Source of the DNA: Facklamia languida CCUG 37842
GTDB lineage: Bacteria > Bacillota > Bacilli > Lactobacillales > Aerococcaceae
Direction: 5' to 3'
DNA: 64,000 nt
Assembly (NCBI RefSeq): GCF_000245795.1
Contig: NZ_JH601133.1
Location: forward strand, 1,519,605 to 1,583,604
This document shows, in pieces, positions 50,854 through 59,779 of the stretch. Both the position numbers and the translations under genes were made by a program. Under the pieces are notes generated by a model. The model was given only the letters and a program-made list of their open reading frames with translations. It searched no databases and was not told the origin of the DNA. Each line of letters opens with the position of its first letter. Position 1 is the stretch's first letter.

Positions 50854-50978
50854 AAACACCGCCTCCTCAATCATAGGAAGTTGGAAGGTCTCCCTTAATT
50901 CCAAGACCTTGTGCTTTACCGCTTAGGTCTTGGCTAGTGGGACATTCCATGATGATTAGGAAGTCGGTGTTTTTTTTG
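50854..50978. repeat. Divergent nested palindrome acting as bidirectional terminator
   Basis: AAACACCG ... CGGTGTTTTTTT outer stem with AATCATAGGAA against TTCCATGATGATT. The apical stem is CCAAGACCT/AGGTCTTGG with apex GTGCTTTACCGC. It lacks the side hairpin of the main family but keeps its layout. Lies between converging genes. Confidence 0.75.
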
Positions 50979-50996
50979 ACTTTATTTGTTTGAAGA

Positions 50997-52709
50997 TTAT
51001 CTTTCATCCACTTGTAATTCTTTCACCAATTCTTCATCAGGGGTCACGTAGAGCGTGCGCTGGCCTTCGTAGATCACATAACCCGGGCGGGCACCGTTAG
51101 GTTTTCGCAGGTGCTTGGTCTGGACCGTGTCGACGGGGACATTGGCTGAATGGGCAGACTTAGAGAAGTAGGCAGCCAGGTTAGCGGCCTGAGTCAAGGT
51201 TAAGTCGCTGGGAGCATCGGATTCGATGATCACATGGGCACCTGGAATATCCTTGGCATGGAGCCACCAGTGGTTCTTAGAGGCCTTCTTGAGGGAGAGC
51301 TCGTCATTTTGTTGGTTGTTGCGTCCCACATAGATCATGACACCATCCGAAGACTTGAACCGGCGCGGCTTGGACTGGGTTTTGGCCCGCTTCTTGCTAG
51401 AGCCTTTCTTCTGGGTCACATAGCCTTGGTGGATCAGTTCTTGCTTGATGGTCTCGATATCTTCCAGGTCGGCTTGGTCCAGTTGGACGAGGATCCCTTC
51501 TAGATAATCAATCTCTTCTTGCGCCGTTTGGCGCTCATGGTCAATATATTTGAGGGCATCGCGGTATTTCTGATACTTTTTGAAATAAACCTGGGCATTT
51601 TCAACGGCTGAGAGCTGGGGGTCTAAATCAATTTTCATTTGCGAATTATCATAGTAATTGGTGACTTCAATCTGGTCTTGCCCCTTACTGACTTGGTAGG
51701 CATAGGCATTCAAGAGTTCGCCTTGGATCCGGTAGTCATCTGCCTGACTGGCCACTTGCCGGTCCTGGGCCAATTTAGTCAGTTTCTTCTGGTTCTTTTT
51801 AATGGTGTGCTGGATCCGGTCTAAGAGCGTCCCTGTGACCTGTTTGACCCGGTCCAGATGAATCTTCTCAGCTAAGAAGCCTTCTAATAGTTGGGATAGG
51901 GAAGGGTAGACCTGGCTCGGACTATCCAGTTGGGGTAATTTAAAGGCATAGAATTGGACCTTGTCTTGACTCTTATAGAGGACGGGGGCTGGGTAGGCCA
52001 TGATCGACTTGAGCCGTTCCAGGGCGGCCAGGGCAGACAAGGAGCCCCCACTTGCCTGCATCCAATAGGCTAGGGCAGAGGCAGAGAGCTTGGACATTCC
52101 CTGAATCACCTTAAAGCCTTGACCCTCAGCCAGGAGGTCTTGGTGGTCCGAGGCAAAGTTAAAGAGAGCCGAGTCATCAAGAGCGAAGAGGTTGACCTGG
52201 TCTGTATTCTGGGGAGGGCGTTTAAAAGGGGCACCAGGAGCTAGAATACGATAGCTATTCTGGTAGACGGGGACATGCTTGATGCAGTCAATGATTTCTT
52301 GGTTGGCCTGGTTGACCAGAATAATATTGGAGTGCCGGCCCATTAATTCGAAGGTTAAGAGATATTCTTGATCAACCCCAATCTCGTCCCGTCCTTGAAG
52401 ATAGAAGTCGATGATCCGGTCATTCTGATATTGTTCAATCGCCAGGATCCGGGTGCCGATAAGGTGCTTCCTTAACAGCATACAGAACATCGGGGCCTGT
52501 TCAGGGTTTGCGGGTCGTTCCTCCGTCAAATAGAGGGCGAAGTTAGTGGGATGGCTGGATCCTGCCAGTCGGTAATTGGTTCGATTTGACCGAATCACCA
52601 TCTGTAGTTCTTGTTGAAAGGGCTGGTAGATCTTATGAATCCGTCCTTGGTTTAAGCTTTCCTGCAATTCTTGCACCAAAGCTCGCGTAAAGAATCCATC
52701 AATTGCCAA
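50997..52709 (-). CDS. rqcH: Ribosome quality control protein RqcH (NFACT/FbpA family)
   Basis: 570-residue NFACT protein that binds obstructed 50S subunits and, in Bacillus, directs Ala-tailing of stalled peptides. NFACT-N (AIDGFFTRALVQELQESL), helix-hairpin-helix (FKVIQGMSKLSASAL), a long coiled coil (about 280-440) and NFACT-R (GVMIYVGRNNQQNDEL, KNHWWLHAKDIPGAHVII) are in order. I prefer TTG 52709 (AIDGFF...) because AGGGGAG overlaps the further GTG at 52718. It was historically annotated as fibronectin-binding; adhesion is not implied. Divergent from the zinc operon over island 4. Confidence 0.93.
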   Translation of the reverse strand: MAIDGFFTRALVQELQESLNQGRIHKIYQPFQQELQMVIRSNRTNYRLAGSSHPTNFALYLTEERPANPEQAPMFCMLLRKHLIGTRILAIEQYQNDRIIDFYLQGRDEIGVDQEYLLTFELMGRHSNIILVNQANQEIIDCIKHVPVYQNSYRILAPGAPFKRPPQNTDQVNLFALDDSALFNFASDHQDLLAEGQGFKVIQGMSKLSASALAYWMQASGGSLSALAALERLKSIMAYPAPVLYKSQDKVQFYAFKLPQLDSPSQVYPSLSQLLEGFLAEKIHLDRVKQVTGTLLDRIQHTIKKNQKKLTKLAQDRQVASQADDYRIQGELLNAYAYQVSKGQDQIEVTNYYDNSQMKIDLDPQLSAVENAQVYFKKYQKYRDALKYIDHERQTAQEEIDYLEGILVQLDQADLEDIETIKQELIHQGYVTQKKGSSKKRAKTQSKPRRFKSSDGVMIYVGRNNQQNDELSLKKASKNHWWLHAKDIPGAHVIIESDAPSDLTLTQAANLAAYFSKSAHSANVPVDTVQTKHLRKPNGARPGYVIYEGQRTLYVTPDEELVKELQVDER

Positions 52710-52861
52710 CTCAATCACTCCCCTAAAATCTATAACCTTTATTTTAACTGAAATAACAAAGAGATGCTAGCAAGCACATATAAAACTTCATTAGGTACCA
52801 AAGGATATTAAATTGAAAAAAAAGGGTGGACCGAATGGACAAAATTATATACCGAGGGTTC

Positions 52862-53029
52862 AAAAAGCAGTCTGTATCGAATTGAAAAATCACAGGGGAC
52901 CGCCCTCCAAAGCCAAGCTTTTCCGGGCTAGGCCCACTAGGCAATGCCTAGACGGTAAACCGTAAGGCATTGCAAGCTGCGTGGGCCTTCCACTGTCCTG
53001 TGATTTTACATTCGCTTCGCCTGCTTTTT
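52862..53029 (+). repeat. Nested-palindrome repeat with A/T-flanked outer stem
   Basis: AAAAAGCAG ... CTGCTTTTT, CGAAT/ATTCG and AAAATCACAGG/CCTGTGATTTT form the outer stem. The second stem is GGCCCAC/GTGGGCC, fully paired; other copies use CGATCCAC/GTGGATCG. A-run and T-run at the ends make a bidirectional terminator plausible. Confidence 0.9.
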
Positions 53030-53142
53030 TATTGTCTTCCTCTTAGCCATATAAACAGAATTAATGTGCCATGAATTTATTGCTGAACTTAGAACTTAAT
53101 TTATAAATACAGTACTCATCGAGATAGCCTAACATTTTTTAA

Positions 53143-53247
53143 ATAAATATAAAAGGGCGAACGACGATCGATAAGCCGGTAGGGCAATATACCTATCATG
53201 TCATGGTAGATCGATTGCTTCGTGATCGAACAATCTTTGTTTTTTAG
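53143..53247 (+). pseudogene. Tiny remnant resembling the ClpP N-terminus
   Basis: A 34-codon frame ending TAG 53245 contains GQYTYHVMVDRLLRDRTIFV, reminiscent of the ClpP opening (G-E-R-S-Y-D-I-Y-S-R-L-L-K-D-R-I-I-F) apart from one extra residue. Nothing of the rest of ClpP follows. Could be chance. Confidence 0.25.
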
Positions 53248-53512
53248 ATATTCATTTAATTATCACCTTTTCTTGTCTTGATCTGAATTGATAAAATCTA
53301 GATTCTATTTCTTGATTGTCTAGGGTGATATTAAACATCAGTCTTTGTTCCTTCATTATTTAACTTTGATTTTAAGATTCAGGGTGATGACCTATTTCTT
53401 AAAATGTGATCAAAGTAAGATTTGTTACTGTTATTCACAAGATTTATTCAATTATTTTCTATTTTGCCAGTTGGATTAATTTAGAATACTTTAAATAGAT
53501 AAGGACATGAAT

Positions 53513-53683
53513 CCGTCAATAAAAGGAAGGTTCCAATGCTTAATCATAGGAAGAAGGACGATCCACGTAGCATGCAATGCCTTACGGTTTACCGTTTAGG
53601 CATTGCCTAGTGGATCGAGCCTGGAAAAGGCTTGCTTTGGAAGGCGGTCCCTATGATAAGCATTGGACCTGACTGATTGACGG
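53513..53683 (-). repeat. Nested-palindrome repeat, full copy, inverted
   Basis: CCGTCAATAAAAGGAAGG, TGCTTAATCATAGG, GACGATCCAC, apex ACGGTTTACCGT, GTGGATCG, side hairpin AAAAGGCTTGCTTTGGAAG, CCCTATGATAAGCATTGG, ends GATTGACGG. Confidence 0.9.
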
Positions 53684-53743
53684 TTATCTTGCCTTATTTT
53701 TTGTTTTTTCCTCATTTAATCCAAGTGGCCAATCCTAGATATG

Positions 53744-53798
53744 TATTGCTTTGGAAGGCGGTTCCCTGTAATTAATAGCCGACACCTGGCCTGCTTTT
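53744..53798 (-). repeat. Truncated nested-palindrome repeat
   Basis: TATTGCTTTGGAAGGCGGTT, CCCTGTAATTAAT and ACCTGGCCTGCTTTT: side-hairpin half and right arm only, as in the other truncated copies. Confidence 0.65.
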
Positions 53799-53884
53799 AA
53801 AGAGTTGTGGTAACTAAAATCATCATATTTTATAAGCATTGACTGACACCTGACAGACCCTCCTCAAATTTTTTTGAAAAACCC

Positions 53885-53913
53885 TTGACAAATATAAAAG
53901 TAATGATTACTAT
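53885..53913 (+). promoter_or_regulatory. Zinc operon promoter with Zur-like operator
   Basis: TTGACA (53885-53890), 17-base spacer, TACTAT (53908-53913). A 6-1-6 inverted repeat AGTAATGATTACT (53899-53911) overlaps the spacer and -10. Its TAATnATTA core matches Gram-positive Zur (Fur family) boxes; it does not look like the streptococcal AdcR box (TTAACnnGTTAA). Confidence 0.75.
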
Positions 53914-53945
53914 TTGTGAGTAGAATTTTACAAGGAGAGGATCAC

Positions 53946-54869
53946 ATGAATATAATGAAACGAATGAAACAAGCGATCGCCTTGGTCATGCTCGTAACCA
54001 GCTTACTGGTGCCGACTAGCCTTAAAGCCCAAGAAAATCGCTTGAAGATTGTTACGAGTTTTTATCCAATGTATGCCTTAACCAAGCAAGTAGTTGGGGA
54101 TATTCACCAGGTACAAATGATCAATTCTGGGAATGGCATTCATGGATTTGAACCATCAGTAGCGGATGTTGCAGCCATCGCGGAGGCCGATATCTTCATC
54201 TACCACTCCTCGATCTTAGAATCATGGGTCAAGAAGTTAAAGCAGACCCTTAAGGACAAAGATGTACGGATGGTTGAAGCTTCTGAAGGACTGGATATGG
54301 ATAAGGTCGCTGGACTGGAAGAGGTAGAAGCGATTGGTGGGATGAGTGAGTCTTCTATGTATGACCCACATACTTGGCTGGATCCCTTGGAAGTGGCAAA
54401 TGAGATCCAATTGATCGCTGACCAGTTGAGTGAGATCGATCCGGACCATGCTTCGGACTATCAAGCCAATGCACAAGCATTTACCCAAGAAGCTCAAGCC
54501 TTGGTTGAAGAATACCAACCCAAATTTGAGGCTTTATCCAATAAGACCTTTGTGACCCAACATACGGCCTTCTCCTATTTAGCCAAGCGGTTTGGTTTGA
54601 ACCAGTTAGGTATTTCTGGGGTGTCGTCAGATATTGAGCCTGGATCTAAGCAGCTCTTGAAAGTGAACCAATTCGTGGAAGACAATGGAGTGCAGACGAT
54701 TTTTGTCGAGCCGAATGTCAGCCCTAAAGCAGCCGAATTAGTGGCCAATACGACCGGGGCTAAGATTGAAACACTTAGTCCTTTAGAGTCAGACCCGCAA
54801 AATACCAAGACCTTTATTGAGAACTTACGCGAAACCATTGAGACCCTCTATCAAGGGCTCCAATCATAA
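53946..54869 (+). CDS. Zinc ABC transporter substrate-binding protein (AdcA/ZnuA/Lmb type)
   Basis: 307-residue cluster 9 solute-binding protein for Zn(II). Zinc ligands are predicted as His66 (NGIHGFEPS), His142 (YDPHTWLDP), His206 (VTQHTAFSYLAKRFG) and an acidic residue near Glu281 (TLSPLES). The signal peptide ends SLKAQEN with no lipobox Cys, whereas family members in Gram-positives are normally lipoproteins. ATG 53946 behind AAGGAGAGG; an upstream GTG is inside the promoter region. Operon with the histidine-triad gene, as for adcAII-pht in streptococci. Permease and ATPase genes are not in the window. Confidence 0.9.
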   Translation: MNIMKRMKQAIALVMLVTSLLVPTSLKAQENRLKIVTSFYPMYALTKQVVGDIHQVQMINSGNGIHGFEPSVADVAAIAEADIFIYHSSILESWVKKLKQTLKDKDVRMVEASEGLDMDKVAGLEEVEAIGGMSESSMYDPHTWLDPLEVANEIQLIADQLSEIDPDHASDYQANAQAFTQEAQALVEEYQPKFEALSNKTFVTQHTAFSYLAKRFGLNQLGISGVSSDIEPGSKQLLKVNQFVEDNGVQTIFVEPNVSPKAAELVANTTGAKIETLSPLESDPQNTKTFIENLRETIETLYQGLQS

Positions 54870-54881
54870 GGAGGAAACTAA

Positions 54882-57800
54882 ATGAAAGAAAATCATAAGA
54901 AATGGCTGACCCTGATCCTATCTTCAAGCTTAGTCTTAGGCGGAGCAGTGGTCTTACCGCATCAAGTTGCCGCTCAGATTGACTATGTAGATAGCCAAGT
55001 GGATGAGGACCAGGCAGATGCTGCTGACCAAGAAGATAAGGAAGTCATTGAAGACACTCAAGGGATGAGCCAAGAGGACGTCAACCAAGCAGAGGGCTTG
55101 TCCTCTGAACAGATCGTGGTTGTCGTGAAGGAAGAAGGGTATATCACCTCGCATGGCGACCATTACCACTACTATAATGGCCCTGTTCCAGAAAATTCCA
55201 TCTATTCTGAAGAAATCGTGGCACCAGAAGGCTACCAATTTGACGAAGCGGATGTTGTCTATGAGATCGACCAAGGCTATGTGGTGGAAGTGGATGGTCA
55301 ATATTATATCTATAGTGAATTAGGTAAGGACCATCCTGGTTACCGGACCATTCAAGAGATCTTCCTCCAGTCGAATGGGGTTCACCCTGAGGATGCCCAT
55401 CAAATTATTAAGCTTAAAGAAGAATATGACTTACCAGAAGATAGTGAGATTTATTATGAATTAGAGCGGGACTTGGATACCTTACTAAAGGACTTGCAAC
55501 AAGATCAGCCGGATGAAGACCTACAACCGGTCTTGACCTATCTAACGGAACAAGATTATGTGGCGCTCATCGGCATGGACTTATACGTGCTACCAGGTCT
55601 TCCAGATGACACTATCGCCATTAGTGACCTATTCGTAGCCCCTGAAGACTATGAATTCAACCCTGATGATCAGGTCATGGACTGGGGCAACTACAAGGTC
55701 GTTGATATTGAAGGCAAGCACTATCTTTACCATGAAGAGGGTATCGACAGTCAAGACCTCACTACCATCAAAAAAATGGTGGAAAAATCCCACCAGGCCT
55801 TTCTAGCCCACGGCAAAGAAAAATCCGATAAGAAAGGGACCAGCGCGACTTCAGTTCGCCATGAGTCAGGTAGCCGGGACCAAAAAGGTCGTTATATGAC
55901 CGATGATGGCTATGTTTTTAGCCCTTATGATGTCTTGAAAGACTTAGGGAACGGCTATATTGTACCCCATGGCGACCACTATCACTTTATTCCTAAGAGT
56001 GATTTATCTGCCGGTGAGATTGCGATTGCCGATTCCGTCCTACGATCTGGCAAGACTCATTCAGCCCTAGCAGGCTCTCAGTCAACTGGTCATTCGAACA
56101 AGAACCGGCAAGAAGGAAGTCAGGTGGGGGGACGGTATACAACGGATGATGGTTATGTCTTCACCGTTGAATCCATTGTTTCAGCGGATGACTTCGGCCT
56201 AGTGGCTAAGCACCATGAGCACTTCCATTATGTTCCCTTTAAAGACTTGAATGCCCAAGAATTAAAGGCAGCCAAAGACTATATCCGGCAACACCTTGGC
56301 CAACAAGCGAGTGACTCCTCCCATGAGCCCTCACCAAAACCTAAACAACCCAAGCCAGGCAACTCTACTGGCACAGAGGAGACCCAGCCAGACACTTCTC
56401 GTCCAGGATCCGACTACCAAAGTCTCTTAGCCCAACTCTATGCCCTGCCATTAAGTCAGCGCCATGTTGAAAGGGACGGTTTAGTCTTTGACCCAGACCA
56501 AATCATTAAAGCCACACGGATCGGTGGTCAATTAGCCTACCGGGTGCCCCATGGGGACCACGAGCACGTCATCTTAGCATCTGACTTATCACCCTTAGAA
56601 GCCAAGTTAGCTCAGATGAAGGTGAATGGCCAAGTATCCTCTAGCCCAAGTCCAGCCGATGATCCAGGCCAAGGTGCAAATCCAACTGAACCAGGCAAAA
56701 AACCGTCCAAGGACGATCAACCAAGCCAAGAGGATCCAAAGGATCCTGACCAGACAAAACCGGCTGAAACGGGTGATTTTACGCCTTTAGACCAACGTCA
56801 AGGCAAGCCAAACAGTCAGATTGTCTATAGTCCTCAAGAAATTGCGGAAGCTAAGCGCCAAGGACGGTATACCACCAGTGATGGCTATATCTTTGATGCA
56901 GCAGATATCAGCGATTATGATGGCAGTGGCTTTACGATTCCGCACATGGACCATATCCATTATGTAGCCAAGGAAGACTTGAATCCACAAGAATTGAAAG
57001 CAGCGCTTGATTTCTGGCAAGCAAAACAGGGTCAACCAATCGATGAATCTGAAAATGACCACAAGGATCAAGTTAATAAGGACTTTGATCCTACCACTGT
57101 GATCGAGCGGACCACCCAGAATGGTCAAGTGGGTTATCGCTACCGCAGTCAAGGTCAGGAGCAATTTGTTGCTCAGAAGGATTTGAACCAACAGAAGATT
57201 GCCTTTGCGGAACTTCAATTAAATATCAATCAGAACTACCAATACCAGTACCCGATTGCTCCAGTCGGACCTGGGGAGTTAGAGCCAGGACTTTATGTTC
57301 CACTCAGTCAACTGAAATTCCATGCTGGATCAGCTACTTATGATACAGGTTCTAGCTTTGTCATTCCCCATATTGACCATATCCACATCGTGCGTTATGA
57401 GGATATCTCCAAGGAACAGATCGCTACCATCAAATACTTGATGCAGCATCCACAATACCGGCCAAAACCTTGGACCAGTGAAGGGCATGATGAAGAAGAA
57501 GAGACAGGTGAGATTCGTTACGTGCCAAATGTCACACCGCTTGAAGATCGCGCACAGTTAAAGAACTGGCAGATCATCCATTCGGCCGAAGAAGTGAATG
57601 CCGCTCTGGCGAAAGGGCTCTATGCGAATGATGAAGGGTATATCTTTGACTTATCCGACTTAGAAGATCCCGCAACCCTGGTCTATCCAGATGGGACCTT
57701 CTCGATTCCTAAGCCAGCTGGCTCTTCTTACCTTGCCTTGAGCCTCAACCAATTGCCAAGTCATCTCCAAGGACCCGCCAAAGAGATTCTGGCTAAGCGC

Positions 57801-58286
57801 CAAGCAGCCGCAGACAAGGAAAAAGACCAAGAACCAGGAGTCAGTCAGGAACAATTAATCGACTTCTTGATGGATCATTATCAAGTGGAAAGAAGTGCCA
57901 TTCGCTTCCAGATCCTGGATCAAACCTTCCAAATCCTCCTCAATGACGGCCAAGAAATTCGCTTAACCCAGCAAGAAGTATTGGATGCCTACCAAGGTAA
58001 GACCCAACTACCGGACCGTCCTCAAGCAGAATCTGAACCTTCTTCTGCTGCGACACCTGATGAGGAAGCAGAATCTGAACCAACTTCTGCCGAGACCCCT
58101 GATGAGCAAGCAGGAGAGGATCTCGCTCCTGAGTCAGACCATGCTGAGCCAGCAGAGGAGCTTGAGACCAGTGAAGAAGCAGCTGACCCTGCCCAAGACA
58201 CTGATTCTCTTGAAGGGGAAGACCAAGCGACCCCAGACATGCCCGCTACAGCAGAGGAAACCACGGAAGAGACTGCAGTAAATTAA
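54882..58286 (+). CDS. Large histidine-triad (Pht-like) zinc-binding surface protein
   Basis: 1134-residue secreted protein with a signal peptide (WLTLILSSSLVLGGAVVL). It has six HxxHxH zinc motifs: HGDHYH at 91 and 363, HHEHFH at 444, HGDHEH at 557, HMDHIH at 688, HIDHIH at 830. Each is preceded by a DGYxF-type strand. A seventh unit near 940 (NDEGYIFDLSDL ... FSIPKPAGSSYL) has lost the triad. Pro/Gln linkers separate the repeats and a Glu/Ala/Pro-rich repeat tail closes the protein. No LPXTG sorting signal is visible. Streptococcal Pht proteins capture zinc for AdcAII and bind complement factors; only the zinc role is inferred. Starts 12 bases after the binding-protein gene. Confidence 0.93.
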   Translation: MKENHKKWLTLILSSSLVLGGAVVLPHQVAAQIDYVDSQVDEDQADAADQEDKEVIEDTQGMSQEDVNQAEGLSSEQIVVVVKEEGYITSHGDHYHYYNGPVPENSIYSEEIVAPEGYQFDEADVVYEIDQGYVVEVDGQYYIYSELGKDHPGYRTIQEIFLQSNGVHPEDAHQIIKLKEEYDLPEDSEIYYELERDLDTLLKDLQQDQPDEDLQPVLTYLTEQDYVALIGMDLYVLPGLPDDTIAISDLFVAPEDYEFNPDDQVMDWGNYKVVDIEGKHYLYHEEGIDSQDLTTIKKMVEKSHQAFLAHGKEKSDKKGTSATSVRHESGSRDQKGRYMTDDGYVFSPYDVLKDLGNGYIVPHGDHYHFIPKSDLSAGEIAIADSVLRSGKTHSALAGSQSTGHSNKNRQEGSQVGGRYTTDDGYVFTVESIVSADDFGLVAKHHEHFHYVPFKDLNAQELKAAKDYIRQHLGQQASDSSHEPSPKPKQPKPGNSTGTEETQPDTSRPGSDYQSLLAQLYALPLSQRHVERDGLVFDPDQIIKATRIGGQLAYRVPHGDHEHVILASDLSPLEAKLAQMKVNGQVSSSPSPADDPGQGANPTEPGKKPSKDDQPSQEDPKDPDQTKPAETGDFTPLDQRQGKPNSQIVYSPQEIAEAKRQGRYTTSDGYIFDAADISDYDGSGFTIPHMDHIHYVAKEDLNPQELKAALDFWQAKQGQPIDESENDHKDQVNKDFDPTTVIERTTQNGQVGYRYRSQGQEQFVAQKDLNQQKIAFAELQLNINQNYQYQYPIAPVGPGELEPGLYVPLSQLKFHAGSATYDTGSSFVIPHIDHIHIVRYEDISKEQIATIKYLMQHPQYRPKPWTSEGHDEEEETGEIRYVPNVTPLEDRAQLKNWQIIHSAEEVNAALAKGLYANDEGYIFDLSDLEDPATLVYPDGTFSIPKPAGSSYLALSLNQLPSHLQGPAKEILAKRQAAADKEKDQEPGVSQEQLIDFLMDHYQVERSAIRFQILDQTFQILLNDGQEIRLTQQEVLDAYQGKTQLPDRPQAESEPSSAATPDEEAESEPTSAETPDEQAGEDLAPESDHAEPAEELETSEEAADPAQDTDSLEGEDQATPDMPATAEETTEETAVN

Positions 58287-58336
58287 AGATAATTGTAAAA
58301 AAGAGTCACTTCAGAGCTTAGCTCTTGAAAATAAAT

Positions 58337-58377
58337 GCCCCCTAAAGGTGAGGATCAACCACTCACTTTTAGGGGGC
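58337..58377. terminator. Bidirectional terminator of the zinc operon
   Basis: GCCCCCTAAA-GTGAG pairs with CTCAC-TTTTAGGGGGC; T-rich on the right. Lies between converging pht and araC-type genes. Confidence 0.85.
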
Positions 58378-58402
58378 TTATTGTTCGGTTAAGACGATTG
58401 CT

Positions 58403-59572
58403 TTATTTAACGATCGATTTGGCGTAATTTGAAGGGCTGATCCCAAATTCCTTACTAAAGGCCCGGGAGAAGTATTGGATCGACCCATAGCCCAATTGGC
58501 TGGCAATTTCTGAGAGGGTGTACTTGGAGTCATGAATCATTAATTTGCTGCGCTTTAAGCGTAAGCTATTGATATAAGCCTTGGGGGTCTGACCAGTATA
58601 CTTGTTAAAGAGGGCTTGCAGGCTCGACCGGGAAATATTGAAATGGTCGACCAGATCGTTGACTTGGTGCTGGTCCTGGACATTGGCTTCCAAGAAGTTA
58701 ATGATTTCCTGGAAGGTCTCACTCTCATAATTTTCCCGCATGGAAGAGGTAATTCCTTCCTGGTGGCTGGCATCAGTGTTGACCATCTGGACCATGACCA
58801 ATTGTAGACTCGTCAGCATCTCGTCATAGAAGAAGGGCATTTGTTTGATATTCTGGTTGGAAAGGCGAATGATCCTTTCGATAATCTGTAACTGCCGGTG
58901 ACCAAGGATCATGGGCCGCTGAGCAATCGTATCGGGGAGGCCCTTGGCCTTAAAGAGGATTGAAATCAGGGTGGCCATCCCGTCTTGGGTGAAATTGATC
59001 CGGTACTTCTGTCCAGGATAATTGACCCAGGCATAGTGCTGACTCAACCGGTGACGGGTATGGTGGTTGACTTCAATCTCAATCTCTCCATGGTCGACAA
59101 TCAAGAGCTCATAATAGGCATGGGGGCTTCGGGGTAAAGACTCGCCATTGGAGTAGACCTGGTGGTGAAGGCCATAGATGGTTTGAACGTCAATGGTCGC
59201 TGGGGGCATTTCGACCTTGATGCGGTCCTTGATGGCGATGATTTGTGGATCTTCATTGTCTGTAGGTTCGAGATAGACCTGGCAGTCCGGACTCAAGGCC
59301 AGGGTATTGAAATAGGTATGGGGTTTGAGGGTGATCGAATCCTGGAGGATAAAGGAATGGTAGCTATCCTTTTGGACGGGATCGTGGGTCACCACTAAGA
59401 GGGCCAAGCCCTTGTGTTCGGTAATCCGAACGGGTTGATTAAAGCAGAGCAGGGCATCGGATTGAGCCTTCTTGATGGAGACCAGCCGGTTAAAGGGCTT
59501 AATTTGTTGGCTATCGACTTTATTGGAAGTGAAATAGCGGTTTTGCACGTTGGCAGTGGTTTGGTTATACAT
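58403..59572 (-). CDS. AraC-family transcriptional regulator with cupin-like N-terminus
   Basis: 389-residue regulator. The C-terminal AraC double helix-turn-helix is clear: FNISRSSLQALFNKYTGQTP, LRLKRSKLMIHDSKYTLSEI and ASQLGYGSIQYFSRAFSKEF. The centre contains an AraC-type sugar/effector-binding cupin (YYELLIVDHGEIEIEVNHHT). About 130 N-terminal residues ahead of it match nothing I recognise. Reverse strand, convergent with pht and divergent from the CapA gene across 207 bases; possible target is either neighbour, not shown by the sequence. Confidence 0.88.
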   Translation of the reverse strand: MYNQTTANVQNRYFTSNKVDSQQIKPFNRLVSIKKAQSDALLCFNQPVRITEHKGLALLVVTHDPVQKDSYHSFILQDSITLKPHTYFNTLALSPDCQVYLEPTDNEDPQIIAIKDRIKVEMPPATIDVQTIYGLHHQVYSNGESLPRSPHAYYELLIVDHGEIEIEVNHHTRHRLSQHYAWVNYPGQKYRINFTQDGMATLISILFKAKGLPDTIAQRPMILGHRQLQIIERIIRLSNQNIKQMPFFYDEMLTSLQLVMVQMVNTDASHQEGITSSMRENYESETFQEIINFLEANVQDQHQVNDLVDHFNISRSSLQALFNKYTGQTPKAYINSLRLKRSKLMIHDSKYTLSEIASQLGYGSIQYFSRAFSKEFGISPSNYAKSIVK

Positions 59573-59779
59573 AGAAGGCTCCTTTCGCTAAGATAAGTTC
59601 ATTATATCTCAATAAAGACAAGCTGACCATTAATTAAGTATAGTCATTATTAATTAGAATCTTGTCTAAATTAGTAATAGCGAGGGTGAAACTTCCCAAC
59701 AGGTCACAATGGAAATCGGTCTCATATTCGAGTAATATAAGGATAATAGAAGTGGGTGGAGTGGTGAAGGAGGTAGACA

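Larger units (their letters stand above)
52710..53945. other. Gene-poor gap: repeat island 4 and zinc operon promoter
   Basis: About 1.2 kb: a forward repeat with a distinct outer stem (52862-53029), an AT-rich spacer that includes a short ClpP-like remnant (53143-53247), a full inverted repeat (53513-53683), a truncated inverted repeat (53744-53798), and the Zur-like promoter (53885-53913). Confidence 0.8.

Noticed and set aside
50997..52709. Fibronectin-binding adhesin
   Set aside because: Domain order (NFACT-N, HhH, coiled coil, NFACT-R) and lack of a signal peptide fit cytosolic RqcH.
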